Below, piece after piece: positions 23,151-34,557 of a DNA stretch of 64,000 bases. The notes beneath the pieces were generated by a model, which ran no database searches, had not been told where the DNA came from, and worked only from the letters and a program-made list of their open reading frames with translations. Origin of the DNA: Gymnogyps californianus (Eukaryota; Chordata; Aves; Accipitriformes; Cathartidae); assembly GCF_018139145.2 (NCBI RefSeq), contig NW_026114224.1, forward strand, positions 558,001 to 622,000. Direction: 5' to 3'. Made by a program: the position numbers and the translations under genes. Numbering within the stretch: position 1 is the stretch's first letter; each line of letters begins with the position of its first letter.

Positions 23151-24813
23151 TACTACTAAAAATATCCCAGCAAAAGAGGATGAAAAATTTTCTGTCATCT
23201 TAATGAGTTAAGTTAGGTTGTGGGTCTGTAAAGCACTAGAGTTGGTGCAAGAAGGGAGGATGTTTGTGTGTCCTGGAGTGCAAGACTTCCTCTTACCGTT
23301 ACAGTGGGTGTTAGTTCAGCTGAGTGAAATGTGAAGTGGCTGCCTTGGTTTGTTTCAGCCTCACAAGGCCTTCCCATTTAGGAGCATGTGTAATAAAATG
23401 GTATTCCTTTGAGTCTTGTCTTTTTGTGGAATTGTCTTTTTGTGGAAGTAATATGTTTTTTGCATTCAGAGAATGTAATGCAGCCTGGCTGGGTGTCTGT
23501 GTCATGCCAAGCCTGTGTCTCAAATTCACATCTGCTACCAGGGTTCTGTTAAGCTGTACTCAAAGTGATCTTACAAACAGTGAGGATAAATATATCTGTC
23601 TTATCTGGCAGTGTTATAAGTCTTCCTTTGTATTGGGGTAATAATTAGGACATACTACCAGAAGTTAGAACTTATGCTTGTAACAGACCTGTAAACATTA
23701 TTTATTTATTTATTTTTCTCCTTGTGGTGGTTATCAGTAATTAGTGAAATAAAATATTATTGGTAGTTAATCTTGATGTGATTAGTTGTGCTGATTAAAA
23801 GTGACCCGAGCATTTACTGTTGGCATTCCGAGTGTTCCTGATGCAAAGAGCTACTGCATTGTGCTTTATTCCCCTAAGAAAAGCCTAGTTTCAAAGGATT
23901 ATATCTTGAAAGTAAGATGGAAGGAAAATTTTTATGACCTGTAATAACAATTTGCAGCTTTAATGAGGGTTGGATGGATAGGGGAAAAAAAAAATCTTCT
24001 ACTTCTGCCCTCCTTGCATCAAACACAACAAAGTAGTACTCACAACTTTGTGTGGAATATAACATGTAATAAATCACTGAGCAATAACTTATTATTAACG
24101 TTTATTTTGGGAAATGCTTAGCATGGACAGAATTTGTCACAGTCTTGAACTTTGGAGGAAAGGAATCCAGGCTAGACTTACTTATTTAATTTTTTTAACA
24201 TTAGAATTTCTCTTTTTCCAGCAGAGGTCGAAAGTCTCACAAAAAAGCCCTGCTGTGGTCAAATATTTTTTCATATAATACAACATTTGAAAAACCTTTC
24301 TGAACTGAATATTTTCTAAAAATGTCTGAAATGATGCTGTAATATTTCTCTTCTCTGCAGCACAGCTTCCCTCTGGAATATGCATTGAAGGTGCATGGGG
24401 GGATATAAAGCCACCAACTGAAGTCAGAATTGAAGTGGTTTCTTAGTCAATAACTATTTTGACTTGAAGATAAAATTTTAGAGAATTGTTGCACAGGATA
24501 TTGCTTATATGATATTCCTCATAGGTTGACTCCTATTGGTTTAAAAAACTTTAAGCTTTGGCTCTCTTATGCACAGTTCTTTACTCTAGATGATTCTTAA
24601 TCTTAATTACCCTATGGGCTTTGAGACATGGGATGCTTGTAATAGATAGCCCATGAAGCTTTTCAAATCAGTACGATTTGTTCATTAATTTCATTGATGA
24701 AAGGTTTTAGAAAGCAAAGCAATCAATATACTGGTATTCAGGACATATTTATGCTGTTGTGTGATATGTATTTAAGCAGATTTCACTGTAGAAACTTCTC
24801 TCTCTTCTGGCAG
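23151..24813. other. KCMF1 intron, nothing recognised
   Basis: AT-rich intron with a short TTTA repeat at about 23699-23714 and a direct repeat of TCTTTTTGTGGAA near 23418 and 23436. It ends in the acceptor TCTCTTCTGGCAG. Confidence 0.5.
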
Positions 24814-25093
24814 AGCTTTTATCTCAGTTATCAGGCGTGAGACGTTCTGCAGGGCAGCTCAATTCTTCTGGCCCTTCTGCTTCTCAGTTACAGCAGCTGC
24901 AGATGCAACTGCAGTTGGAACGACAGCATGCACAGGCAGCAAGACAACAACTGGAGACTGCACGCAATGCAACTAGACGCACTAACACAAGCAGCATCCC
25001 CACCACTCTTGCACAATCTATAGCACCAACCAATACATCTAACACAGAAAACAATCAGCAGACTATACAGAATTCCCAGTTTCTTCTTACAAG
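24814..25093 (+). CDS. KCMF1: KCMF1 coding exon (Gln-rich coiled coil)
   Basis: The exon follows TTCTGGCAG and ends ACAAG before gtaact, phases 1 and 2. It encodes ELLSQLSGVRRSAGQLN, then a Gln-rich heptad-like helix (QLQQLQMQLQLERQHAQ), a Thr/Ser/Asn-rich stretch and QNSQFLLTR. The helix is the likely protein-protein contact of KCMF1. One Gly is missing against the mammalian SAGGQLN, and the Thr/Ser stretch differs most from mammals. Confidence 0.96.
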
Positions 25094-25592
25094 GTAACTT
25101 GTTCTGTGGTTTTAACTCTTCTGCCATTTCTGTTTTCCTTGGTCCTGTTATGGACATAGAGTTCAGTGAAACTACTGCCAGATCCCTAATGAAGTTTGTA
25201 GTTGAGATACTATGCTTTTGTTTGCATTTGTAACATCTCCTTTTCAACCCTGCTGTGTGTTTGTTCCTAGGCAATGAATAAATATTACTTGCTGTTTCTC
25301 AATTTGAAGAGAAACATAAGGGATATTACTTTGGTAAACTGTGCTTGTTTACCCTACTACTTCTGGTAAAACAAGAGCCTTTACAATAATATGTTTCAAA
25401 CTTTTATGCTGATAATGTGAGGGGAGAGAACTTAAAAGGTAGTTTTATTTAATAGGAAATGAATCTTTAATGAAGGCTGAAGGTTGAATAGAGGTTTATA
25501 TATAAAAGTATTTTGGATGAAAAAAGCAAATAAGCTATTAATAAGCAGAATACATATCTGTTTCAGGAAGCATAGCTCTATCCTAGAGTTCT

Positions 25593-25665
25593 ATAGAATA
25601 GAATAGTTCAGTTGGAAGGGACCTACAACGATCATCTAGTCCATTCTGCTATAGAAGAGTTGCCC
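25593..25665 (-). mobile_element. CR1 3'-tip fragment
   Basis: The short sequence around GTTGGAAGGGACCTACAACG with ATAGAATAGAATAG in front matches the extreme 3' end of a CR1 in reverse orientation. Confidence 0.75.
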
Positions 25666-26454
25666 ACTCTCATTCCAGCTCTTTTAGGAGGTTTAGAATA
25701 TTGATTTTCTGGATTCAAGGGGGGAGGGGGTGTGTTTTTCAATTGCACGTTGAGAAAGAGCACAGGCATTTAAACAGTTTCTGTGTCTAGAAACCTGGGT
25801 TGGGACAAGTTATTGCTGCCATGCTGATTTTTATCAAAACTTGTGATAATATCTCAATCCAAAACTTTTTGAAAATAATAAGTTTAATGAAAGTATCTGC
25901 AAATGTCAGTCACTGATCTTGTGAGCTAGGATAGAACTGGAGCAAGCAATTTCCTTGCTTCTATTAGGTGATGGTGCATGCACTGATAAGTGAAGTGAAT
26001 GATGTACTGTGCTCTGGGAATCTCTGGGCATTATGTGTGTAGTAATGTATTTTGTGTCATGCTTGCATTTAGAAGTTGTCCTGGGGACAAAATGAGCACT
26101 TAAGGGATGACTAGAGAATTTTAACACTCCTTAAAACAAAACCCCTCTGAAGGGAAAGAAACTTCAGAAATAGCTATTTTTTTCCTTCAGCCTTAGAATC
26201 TACTTCTATGAAGTTTTTTGAAGCATCTAGGAACAAGTTTGTTAAATGTCTGTATTCTTGCATCAGGAGTGCCAGGTGTTGTCAGATCTGTACATGTCAA
26301 AAGAAGTGCAGCAGTACCTAGGTTGTTTCTCAAAGGAATGGCTTTCAGATGTTATTCAGCATGCGTCAGTCCAGCTGTTTAGGCAATTAGTGAAAGCCCA
26401 TTTTGTTGATGATACTACTAAGCCTGTCTTCTCTCTTTCTGTGATGCTATGCAG

Positions 26455-26707
26455 GTTGAATGATCCTAAGATGTCAGAAGCAGAGCGTCAGTCAAAGGAA
26501 AGCGAACGGGCAGACCGCAGCTTGTTTGTTCAAGAGCTTCTACTGTCCACTTTGATGCGGGAAGAAAGTTCCTCCTCAGATGAGGATGAACGGGGAGAGA
26601 TTGCTGATTTTGGTGCTATGGGCTGTGTAGATATTATGCCTCTAGATGTCGCTTTAGAAAATCTAAATTTAAAAGAGAATAATAAAGGAAATGAGCCTCC
26701 TCTTTGA
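26455..26707 (+). CDS. KCMF1: KCMF1 last coding exon
   Basis: The exon starts at G 26455 after TGCTATGCAG, completing Arg in phase, and runs LNDPKMSEAERQS to NNKGNEPPL with TGA at 26705-26707. It carries the Glu/Arg-rich helix, the VQELLLSTLMREE segment, the acidic SSSSDEDERGE run and the conserved DFGAMGCVDIMPLDVALENL region. The C-terminus has fewer prolines than in mammals. The upstream intron happens to be open in the same frame for about 69 codons; I take the exon start from frame conservation with the previous exon. Confidence 0.96.
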
Positions 26708-28370
26708 TGGCATCCCACTTTGCAGACAGACAATGATGTCCTCTGTGCTGTATTTGCCAATGAAAGTGGACAACAACTATCTTGGGTTTGTTTTGGTGAT
26801 TGTAATTTCAGGTCTGTCACTCTTGTTACATTGTGTACATTCAAAGGAAGAGAGAAAAGATATATATGATAATCGTTTCCACTTAACCAATTTTTACTTT
26901 TAGCAGGTAAATATAGGTTGCAGTGCGGAGAAAAAAGCTCTGCGTCCTGTAGCTTGATGTGCAAAAAGCTCTCCTAATACTCCACATTCAAACTGAAGAG
27001 GAAAAAATGAAAAATCTCTAATGAAGCTGCTGTGTGTATTTATGAATATTAATGAATAAAAATTGCTTGGATGGTTTACCTTAACTACTGCATGATTTTT
27101 TTTTTGCAGCGTGCATGAATTTTAGTGACCTTGTCATTTAAAAACTGTAAGTACAAGGAGTAAAACTATAAAACCCCAAAGCTTTCCCATTATTCAAAGG
27201 TAATGTGACAAAAAAAAAAGATTAATGCTCACTAGCAGTTTGTGGCCGTGAAGTAGCCTTTGAGTAACATATGACCAATGACCTTTTTATGTGCTCTCCC
27301 TGCATATTAATGCAAACTCTGCAGTGGGCTATATTTTTGCTTCCAGAGTGTGACATTTTGCTATATTGTGACCACTATGTTGCCCTGTTAGACATCATAT
27401 CCATGTGGAATTGAACTTTGTATTCATCTGTAGGAGACAAAAAACAAGGGCCACTACTGGAATCTACCACAAAGGGCTTCTGTGTGCCCTAAAACCAAAT
27501 TTTGTTCACCTTTCTTTAAAGTTTTCCTTTTTGTGTTAAATATACTTTGATTTAGGTGTAAATGATTCATATATTCACTGTTTGGGGGGGGGGGGGGGGG
27601 GGGGGAGTTAACCTGGATTATGTTGTCTTAGTTCTAAGCCTTCACAGTCCTTATCATTTTGAGCATTTTGAGTTATTTATGTATTTGCTTCATAGTTTGC
27701 AGAGACTCCTTAGTATCAGGAGAGCTTGAGGATTTGACTTTCCAGATATCTCCATATGTTACAATTGAATTCTTAATGCTAACTTCCTATCAACCTTTAT
27801 TTATTGGGGTTTTGGGTTATATTTCTGACATAAAAAATAAAGCCTTTTTAATTGAGTCATGCTACCTATTTGCCTATACTGTTAATCCTATAAGGTTTTT
27901 TTGTATGGATTATTATAATAGCCCCAAAGCAAGGGACAGCAAGGCTTTAGTTATTTGGGATGTAAAGTTAGCTTATAAAGATAAAAATGCACACAACTTC
28001 TGAAAATTAGACTTGAAAACCTGATGATGTTCCTAAGAGAACTGTGATATGTATGTTAATCTAAGATAACAGCAACAAAAGAAGCTACCCCATAGATTGA
28101 CATTTGAGTTCCATTCTCATTTTCTCAATTCTCAAATTCTGATTGTTTCCATTAGTACTGTATTAGCATTGTTTTTCTTTTAGTCTCTGCAACAGAAAAT
28201 GTTTTAAGGGAACTTTTTACACTAGTCTTCTGGTTATCTCAGGAGTTACCCTCAATAAAGATTCATTTTTAATCGATTGTTGAGGATGTTAAAAAAAAAA
28301 AAAAAAAATCAGACTGCAGTCTTTTCGGACACATCTTCTGCACATTACAAAAAGACTCAGTTCAATAAAG
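26708..28370 (+). other. KCMF1: KCMF1 3' UTR with candidate poly(A) signals
   Basis: AT-rich sequence after the stop with AATAAA hexamers at 27055-27060, 28254-28259 and 28364-28369. Any of these could define a transcript end; the last gives a UTR of about 1.7 kb. A run of 22 G lies at 27584-27605 and an A run at 28291-28308. The open stretch 27659-28003 within it shows no protein family I recognise. Confidence 0.6.
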
Positions 28371-29157
28371 CATTTTAAGGGCTGTTGTTCGGTTGATTCT
28401 TTGGTGATGATGTATTATCCAGATAGATAGCTGTAGAAGAAATTCTGGAATTAAACTGTCCTTTACAACTGTATGCAAAGGCGTTTCATGGCGAAACCCT
28501 GGGTGATTTACATAAACACTGTTTTTAAAGTGCATATTCTGTGCAGTGCATGTAGCAGTGATTAAGCATGTAATCTTATAGCTTTATAGGTACGTGCATT
28601 GAATTTCTAGAAAAGACTTGTTTAAAACCAGTATCTTAATGAATATTAATTTTTATTTAAAATTATATATAGCTGGTCTATTGAGGATGTTTACGTTGCA
28701 GGGTTTGCAAACTCCATTCTGCTTTTACATAAAGCACTTGGAAAGCCTGCGAACTCTTACTGTCCATGTTTATTATCAGAATCTGAGTATCTGCTGGCTT
28801 ACATTTAAAATTAAATTTAGTTACTGCATTAACTCCTCTAAGAATCACAAGTGTGTTAGATTTTGTTAGCTTAGAAATAATGCCAAACAGTGACCGGGAG
28901 AGTGTTGTTCTAGCACTCTGCTGATGAGTATTTGCAGGGAAGTGTTCTTCATTGAAAGAATGTTTCCCAGAATTATATTTTTGTTACTTTCAAAATACTG
29001 ATGTTTATTTTTATAATGCCATGGGCTATAGTGAAAATAGCCTTTGAGAACTTTTCAAGGGGAGCCTGAAGGGGATATCACATAATTTCCTACCTTAATA
29101 CCACTGCTTCAGAAAAGAGGGCCCTAGCATTTGGCATACCTGACATTCACAAGAAGT
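28371..29157. other. Region between KCMF1 and the inverted repeat, nothing recognised
   Basis: AT-rich sequence that could be more 3' UTR or intergenic DNA. I recognise no gene, repeat or RNA in it. Confidence 0.5.
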
Positions 29158-30671
29158 CTGAATACTGTGCATTTGTGTGAGAGAAGTTTGTTTTCCCAAA
29201 AATGTGGCACAGCCTGTGACAATCTTTGCAGAGAGGCTACATCTATGAATAGAGAGCACATCTGGAATTTGGTGTGCTCTCCTGTGAATTTGCACCTCGG
29301 AGCTCAGACGTGGCTTGCTTCTGCTTCCTCTGTTTAATCAGCCAAGAATCTGTATGTTGCCTTATGGAGTATGGAAGTTGTGTTGAATTTTGCAGGGGAG
29401 GGGAGGGTGCCCGTGTGCCCTTAGACTGAGTCTTGCAAGATGGCAAATGAGACTCTACCTGTGTGAGGATGTTGACCTTTGTGTGTGTATGTTAGCTCTG
29501 GAGACCAGTGAGACTGTTAGGTCAGCTTGGTCTTTTACCTGCATTCTGTGCTGACTGAAAGCGCTGTAGCTGTCCTTAGTGTGATGCTGATATTGAGCTT
29601 ACAAGTGCTGCAAAAATGATCCCTTTTGGAGAGATAAGGGCATATTCATATATAGAAATGGGAAGAGATATGAACTTTTTTGAAGCTGTTGGGGAACAAG
29701 TCCTGCTTTAGGTGCCTGTGGGTACTTATGTTTAGTATGTATGGTGCAATTCAGACTATTTGCAACTCTTCTAATCTGATTCAACCAGGTTTTTCATCTG
29801 TTTGGTACTGTGCCAGAACCAGACATTTGCGTGAGGTGGGTGGAACATGGAACAGAATGAAATTGCATTTTAACTTAAACATCTCTGGGGACTTGGAGGT
29901 AATCAGTCAAATGAGATGGGCAGGAGGTGAAGTGGTTAACTACATCTTACTAGTATTATAACTGGTTCTGGAGACTGTCAGACCTACTAAACCTCTCAGT
30001 AGAAAGCCTTTATGGCTGTCACTACTTCCACTGGGTAGTTTCTTTTGGAAATGAGGCTTTGTTCTTCCCATAGGAGCTTCTTGGTTCTCTCACTTCTACA
30101 ATGTTGTTGTTAGCCTTTGCCAGCTTCACCTACTGGAAGCTTTTCTGGTTTGTGGGAGTTAAAGAGTATTGGCTCTGATCGGGTCATTGTTCCTGTTTAT
30201 GGAGGGGGACAAAGTTATTACTGCTGTAGCAGGGAAAGGACAGTCTGTCCCTTAGCAAATACTTTGTCTGGGAAACGAGTGGGGGAAGAAACATGACATT
30301 TGGTCTGGATGAGATTTGGGTCTTGGATGGAAACGTGATGGGTTGCAAACTAAGCATGGGATGTGCTCAGCAGTCTGGGCTCAGCACACGAAGGTAATGT
30401 TTTCATAGTGATTCTACACAGAAGGGACCAGCATGATTGCTCATCTGACATGCAGTGAGGCTGGAAGTGGAACTGTGAGCTTTGGCAGTAGCTCTAACTT
30501 GTATATCTCCCTCTGTCTTTGAAAGAAATGAGAGCCTTTTTTTAACCTATCACCTTGGGTGTGTTATTTAAGGGTGTGGACTCTTACTCACAGATTACTT
30601 AAGGACACTGTAGCTTGCCTCAAAAGCCAAGTGTCTACATGTGCATGCATTTCTGTCTTGGGGCCCCTGTC

Positions 30672-30800
30672 TGTTCATAGAATGGTGGAATGGTTGAGGT
30701 TGGAAAGGACCTCTGGAGGTCATCTGGTCCAACCCTCCTGCTCAAGCAGGGCCACCTAGAGCCGGTTACCCAGGGCCATCTCCAGACAGCTTTTGAATAT
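30672..30800 (-). mobile_element. CR1 3'-tip fragment (left arm)
   Basis: Reverse-oriented CR1 end: ATAGAATGGTGGAATGG, GGTTGGAAAGGACCTCTGGA and CAGGGCCACCTAGAGC blocks. It is cut off by the LTR that follows and is mirrored at 39775-39910. Confidence 0.85.
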
Positions 30801-30809
30801 CTCAAAACT

Positions 30810-31385
30810 CCATGGGATGGAGTTAAATTCCTTCATAGTAGCTTGTATGGGGCTATGTTTTGGATTTGTGACAAAAACAGTGTCCATAAAACACGGATGT
30901 TTTTGTTATTTCTGAGCAGTGCTTACACAGCGTCAAGGCCTTTTCTGCTCCTCAGACTGCCCCACCAGCAAGTAGACTGGGGGTGCACAAGAAGTTAGGA
31001 GGGGACACAGCCAGGACAGCTGACCCCAACTGACCAAAGGGATATTCCATACCATATGACATTGTGCTTAGCAATAAAAGCTGGGGAAGAAGGAGGAAGG
31101 AGTTTGGAGTTATGGCATTTGTCTTCCCAAGAAATCATTATGCGTGATGGAGCCCTGCTTTCCTGGAAATGGCTAAACATCTGCCTGTTGATGAGACTGA
31201 GTGAATGAATTCATTATTTTGCTTTGCTTGCGCACACAGCTTTTGCTTTACCTATTAAACTGTCTTTATCTCAACCCACGACTTTTCTCACCTTTACCCT
31301 TCTGATTCTCTTCCCTATCCCACTAGGAGAGAGTGAGCAAGCGGCTGTGTGGTGCTTAGCTGCCTATCGGGTTTAACCCACAACA
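30810..31385 (+). mobile_element. LTR family B copy, 5'-truncated (left arm)
   Basis: Matches family B from the GGAGTTAAATTCCTTCATAG region to the TTTAACCCACAACA end, with a GCAATAAAAGC poly(A)-like site at about 31071 and TATTAAACTGTC at about 31252. Its first bases are lost at the CR1 junction. Confidence 0.82.
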
Positions 31386-31535
31386 CCTGTGATGGTAACT
31401 GGTAAGTGATCTCCCTGTCTTTATCTCATCCCACAAGCTTTTTCATCTTATTTTCTCCCTCTGTCCTGTTGAGGAGGGCGAGTGAGTGAGCAGCTGGGTG
31501 GGCATCTGGCTGCAGTCCAAGGTCAACCCACCACA
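31386..31535 (+). mobile_element. LTR family A 3'-end fragment (left arm)
   Basis: A 150-bp piece matching the last part of family A: TGATCTCCCTGTCTTTATCT through CCAAGGTCAACCCACCACA. It abuts the polymerase fragment at 31536. Confidence 0.82.
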
Positions 31536-32293
31536 TATACTCAGGCTGGGTACTTCTATGCACGTGCATTTACTACCATGGGGGATTAATTGCATATCCA
31601 TTTTTTCCTTCAGAATCTAAGTAACAACAAAGTAGCCATCATAGCCTTTGGCGTTATGCCCTGGGAACATGTAGCCCCAAAACTTTGTGTCCATAAACAA
31701 CTGAATAAAGTCTACGAGACATGTGTCCCCTTTAAACTCCCATTCTCATTCAGTTTTCCTTTCTGCCCCTTCTTCATCCCATGGGGCATTCAGTGCTAAC
31801 TCCATGGCAAAAATGTCATTCAGAATATGTGTTCTGGTTTCCTGCATACATTCCATCTCATAGATAATATAGCCATGCCCTCCTTCTGGATTTTTGAAAC
31901 ACTGGTGCTGGTGTACATTACAGATCTGTTTATAGCACATTCCGCACTTCCAGCCTTTACATCCATGATAGATTTCTACATAGGCCTTGCACTTCTCACA
32001 GAAAATCATAGCCAAACAACCAGTTTCTCTTTTAATAGCCAGGGCCTTGTGCCTATCTAAACATTTCACCAGACCTGCTCAGCAGTCTGTAGCTGGGGCA
32101 CCTTATCCTTGTCCCTAAGTTAACTGTATAGTCGCAAGACAAGCAGAGCCAGCAATAATATTTACAGCTATGGCCATGGTTATACAGTGTATGAGAAAGA
32201 TCACAAATGTTTCTCACCCCAAATACCTTCCTGCCATCCTTAACACCATAATAATGTTCATCGTGTAAAAGGAGGAAACAGGTCTTGGGATAC
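31536..32293 (-). pseudogene. Maverick/Polinton-type DNA polymerase B fragment (left arm)
   Basis: Mirror copy of 38287-39043. Read on the minus strand it has an N-terminal region ending in Cys/His-rich segments (CEKCKAY, CGMCYK, HQHQC at about 31900-31990), then an Exo I-like segment reading YEMECMQET at about 31840-31866, and an Exo II-like GHNAKGYDGYF at about 31630-31665. Protein-primed polymerases of Mavericks and related viruses have this order. Here the Exo I Asp is Glu. The open frame 31746-32069 stays open slightly longer than in the right arm because an A run has five bases instead of four. Both ends are cut by LTRs and no polymerase palm is present. Confidence 0.8.
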
Positions 32294-32440
32294 TGTGGTG
32301 GGTTGGTGTGGTGGGTTGTCCGTCTTGGAACCCGCTGGCATTGACTTTATCAGACATAGGGGAAGCTTCTAGCAGCTTCTCACAGAAGCCACCCCTGTAG
32401 CCCCCCCGCTACCAAAACCTTGCCACGCAAACCCAATACA
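32294..32440 (-). mobile_element. LTR family A, 5' end fused to 3' tip (left arm)
   Basis: A 147-bp mini-LTR in which the first ~120 bases of family A are joined to its ACCCACCACA terminus, leaving out the middle. It is mirrored at 38139-38286. Confidence 0.7.
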
Positions 32441-33578
32441 GTTGGCCTTGGCTGGATGCCAGGTGCCCACCAAGCCGCTCTATCACTCCCCCTCCTCAAC
32501 TGAACAGGGGGAGAAAAAATATGATGAAAGGCTCGTGGGTCGAGATAAGGACAGGGAGATCACTCACCAATTACTATCACGGGTAAAACAGACTCGACTC
32601 TGGGAAATTAGTTTAATTTATTACCAGTCAAATCAGAGTAGGGTAATGAGAAATAAAAACCACATCTTAAAACACCTTCCCCCCACCCCTCCCTTCTTCC
32701 TGGGCTTAACTTCACTCCCGATTTCTCTACCTCCTCCCCCCCCTCGAGCAGTGCAGGGGGACAGGGAATGGGGGTTGCAGTTAGTTCGTCACACGTTGTC
32801 TCTGCCGCTCCTTCCTCCTCACACTCTTCCCCTGCTCCAGCGTGGGGTCCCTCCCACGGGAGACAGTCCTCCATGAACTTCTCCAACGTGGGTCCTTCCC
32901 ATGGCCTGCAGTTCTTCACGAACTGCTCCAGCATGGGTCCTTTCCACGTGTCCTTTCCGTGGGGTGCAGTCCTTCAGGAACAGACTGCTCCAGTGTGGGT
33001 CCCCCACAGGGACACAAGTCCTGCCAGAAAACCTGCTCCAGCTTGGGCTCCTCTCTCCACGGGGTCACAGGTCCTGCCAGGAGCCTGCTCCAGTGCGGGC
33101 TTCCCACGGGGTCACAGCCTCCTTTGGGTGCATCCACCTGCTCTGGTGTGGGGTCCTCCACAGGCTGCAGGTGAATATCTGCTCCACCGTTAACCTCAGT
33201 GGGCTGCAGGGGGACAGCCTGCCTCACCATGGTCTTCACCACAGGCTGCAGGGGAATCTCTCTGCTCTGGCGCCTGGAGCACCTCCTCCCCCTCCTTCTT
33301 CACCGACCTTGGTGTCTGCAGAGTTGTTTCTCTCACATATTCTCACTCCTCTCTCCTGGCTGCTGTTGCACAGCAGTTTTTTTCCCCCTTCTTAAATATG
33401 TTATCACAGAGGTACTACCACCATTGCTGATTGGCTCAGCCTTGGCCAGCGGCGGGTCCGTCTTGGAGCCGGCTGGCATTGGCTGTATTGGACACAGGGG
33501 AAGCTTCTAGCAGCTTCTCACAGAAGCCACCCCTGTAGCCCCCCCGCTACCAAAACCTTGCCACGCAAACCCAATACA
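32441..33578 (-). mobile_element. LTR family A, long copy (left arm)
   Basis: Minus-strand family-A LTR of about 1.1 kb, with the start tip CCCAATACA at 33570-33578, TATA-like AAATATG region at about 33395 and TTTAATTTATTACC poly(A) block at about 32612. The terminal CCACCACA is missing and the next LTR piece follows at once. Open frames here are proline/serine-rich and run equally on both strands, which I take as LTR composition. Confidence 0.9.
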
Positions 33579-34082
33579 GAAGGGATGTCTGGAGGTCACC
33601 TGGTCCAAACTCCCTGGTCAAGCAGGGCCACCTAGAGCCAGTTGCCCAAGACCATCTCCAGACAGCTTTTGAACATCTCCAAGGAGGGAGACTCCACAAC
33701 CCCACTGGGCAACCTGTTCCAGTGATCAGGCACCCTCACAGTCAAAAAGTGTTTCCTGATTCTCAGACGGAACCTCCTGTGTTTCAGCTTGTGCCCATTG
33801 CCTCTTGTCCTCTCACTGGGCACCACTGAAAAGAGCTTGGCTCCATCTTGTTTTCACCCTCCCTTCAGGTATTTATATACATTGATGAGATCCCCCCCTG
33901 AGCCTTCTCTTCTCTAGAACAAACAGTCCCAGCTCTCTCAGCCTTTCCTCATAGGAGAGATGCTCCAAACCCTTAATCGTCTTTGTTGGACTCTCTCCAG
34001 CATGTCCATGTCTCTCTCGTACTGGGGAGCCTGCAACTGGACACAATACTCCAGGTGTGGCCTCACCAGCGCTGAGTAGAGG
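33579..34082 (-). mobile_element. CR1 3' end (left arm)
   Basis: Minus-strand CR1 3' half; the frame 33632-33826 encodes the ORF2 C-terminus (RFRLRIRKHFLTVRV, WNRLPSGVVESPSLE). It stops at 34082, the inner edge of the inverted repeat, whereas its mirror at 36498 continues into the rest of ORF2. Confidence 0.9.
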
Positions 34083-34468
34083 ATATCTGCTCTGACGTGG
34101 TGCTCCGTGGGCTGCAGGGTTACAACCTGCCTCACCATGGTCTTCTCCACAGGCTGCAGGGGAATCTCTGCTCCAGCGCCTGGAGCACCTCCTCCCCCTC
34201 CTTCTTCTCTGACCTTGGTGTCTGCAGGGTTGTGTCTCTCACTCCTCTCTCACAGCTGCTGCGGAGCATTTTTTATCCTTTCTTAAACATGTTATCGCAG
34301 AGGCAGTACCACTGTCGCTGATTGGCTCAGCTTTGGACAGCAGCTGGTCAATCTTGTAGCCAGCTGGAACTGGCTCTGTCCAAAATGGGGGCAGTTCCTG
34401 GTGTCTTCTCACAGAAGTCACCCCAGCAGCCCCTCCCGTTACCATAATCTTGCCATGTAAAGCCAATA
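34083..34468 (-). mobile_element. LTR family A, 5' half (spacer)
   Basis: Read on the minus strand from 34468 it begins GGTATTGGCTTTACATGGC and passes the CAATCAGCGACAG and TTTAAGAAAGG regions. It stops at the inner edge of the left arm. Confidence 0.8.
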
Positions 34469-34557
34469 CCAACACCAAGTTGAACATGAGCCAGCAATTG
34501 GTATCCTGGGCTGCATTAGGAGAACTGTTGCCAGCAGGTTGAGGGAGATGATCCATC
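34469..34557 (+). mobile_element. CR1 internal sliver (spacer)
   Basis: Eighty-nine bases matching CR1 ORF2 around TATCCTGGGCTGCATTAGGA; the same region is intact at about 36395-36495. It is sandwiched between two LTR pieces in opposite orientation. Confidence 0.75.

Larger units (their letters stand above)
1..28370 (+). other. KCMF1: KCMF1 gene, 3' portion (gene span)
   Basis: Five exons with matching phases and splice sites encode the KCMF1 protein from about residue 62 to the stop. KCMF1 is a ZZ/Di19-type zinc-finger protein reported as an E3 ubiquitin ligase partner of UBR4 and RAD6 in protein quality control. The visible part has two C2H2-like fingers, a basic Arg/Ser linker, a Gln-rich coiled coil and a conserved acidic C-terminal region. 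About 316 codons are present, which with the missing N-terminus gives about 377 residues, close to the 381 of mammals; the shortfall is one Gly near SAGQLN and a shorter proline tail. The ZZ exons are left of base 1, so bases 1-8132 are intron. The gene end is inferred from poly(A) signals. Confidence 0.95.
29158..34082 (+). repeat. Left arm of a 4.9-kb inverted repeat
   Basis: This arm is the reverse complement of 36498-41421. Paired positions add up to 70579 or 70580 along its length, so only single-base indels separate the arms. The outer edge is at 29158, where the match GTATTCAG (41414-41421) ends; the inner edge is at 34082, inside CR1 sequence. From outside in, the arm carries about 1.5 kb of unrecognised DNA, a CR1 tail, a family-B LTR, an LTR fragment, a Polinton-type polymerase fragment, LTR pieces and a CR1 3' end. 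Confidence 0.95.

Noticed and set aside
26246..26454. A 69-codon open stretch running into the last KCMF1 exon in frame, with a possible acceptor at 26266
   Set aside because: Splicing from the previous exon (phase 2) to 26267 would give an early stop, and frame conservation with KCMF1 places the exon start at 26455. An open intron stretch of this size is possible by chance.
27659..28003. A 114-codon frame in the KCMF1 3' UTR
   Set aside because: Hydrophobic AT-rich translation typical of UTR sequence, with no recognisable domain.
29680..29961. A 93-codon frame present in both palindrome arms
   Set aside because: Conservation between arms reflects their near identity and not selection; no domain recognised.
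32442..33510. Several proline/serine/cysteine-rich frames of 100-164 codons on both strands
   Set aside because: They lie in the GC-rich repeats of the family-A LTR, recur in every LTR copy, and run in opposite strands at once; composition explains them.
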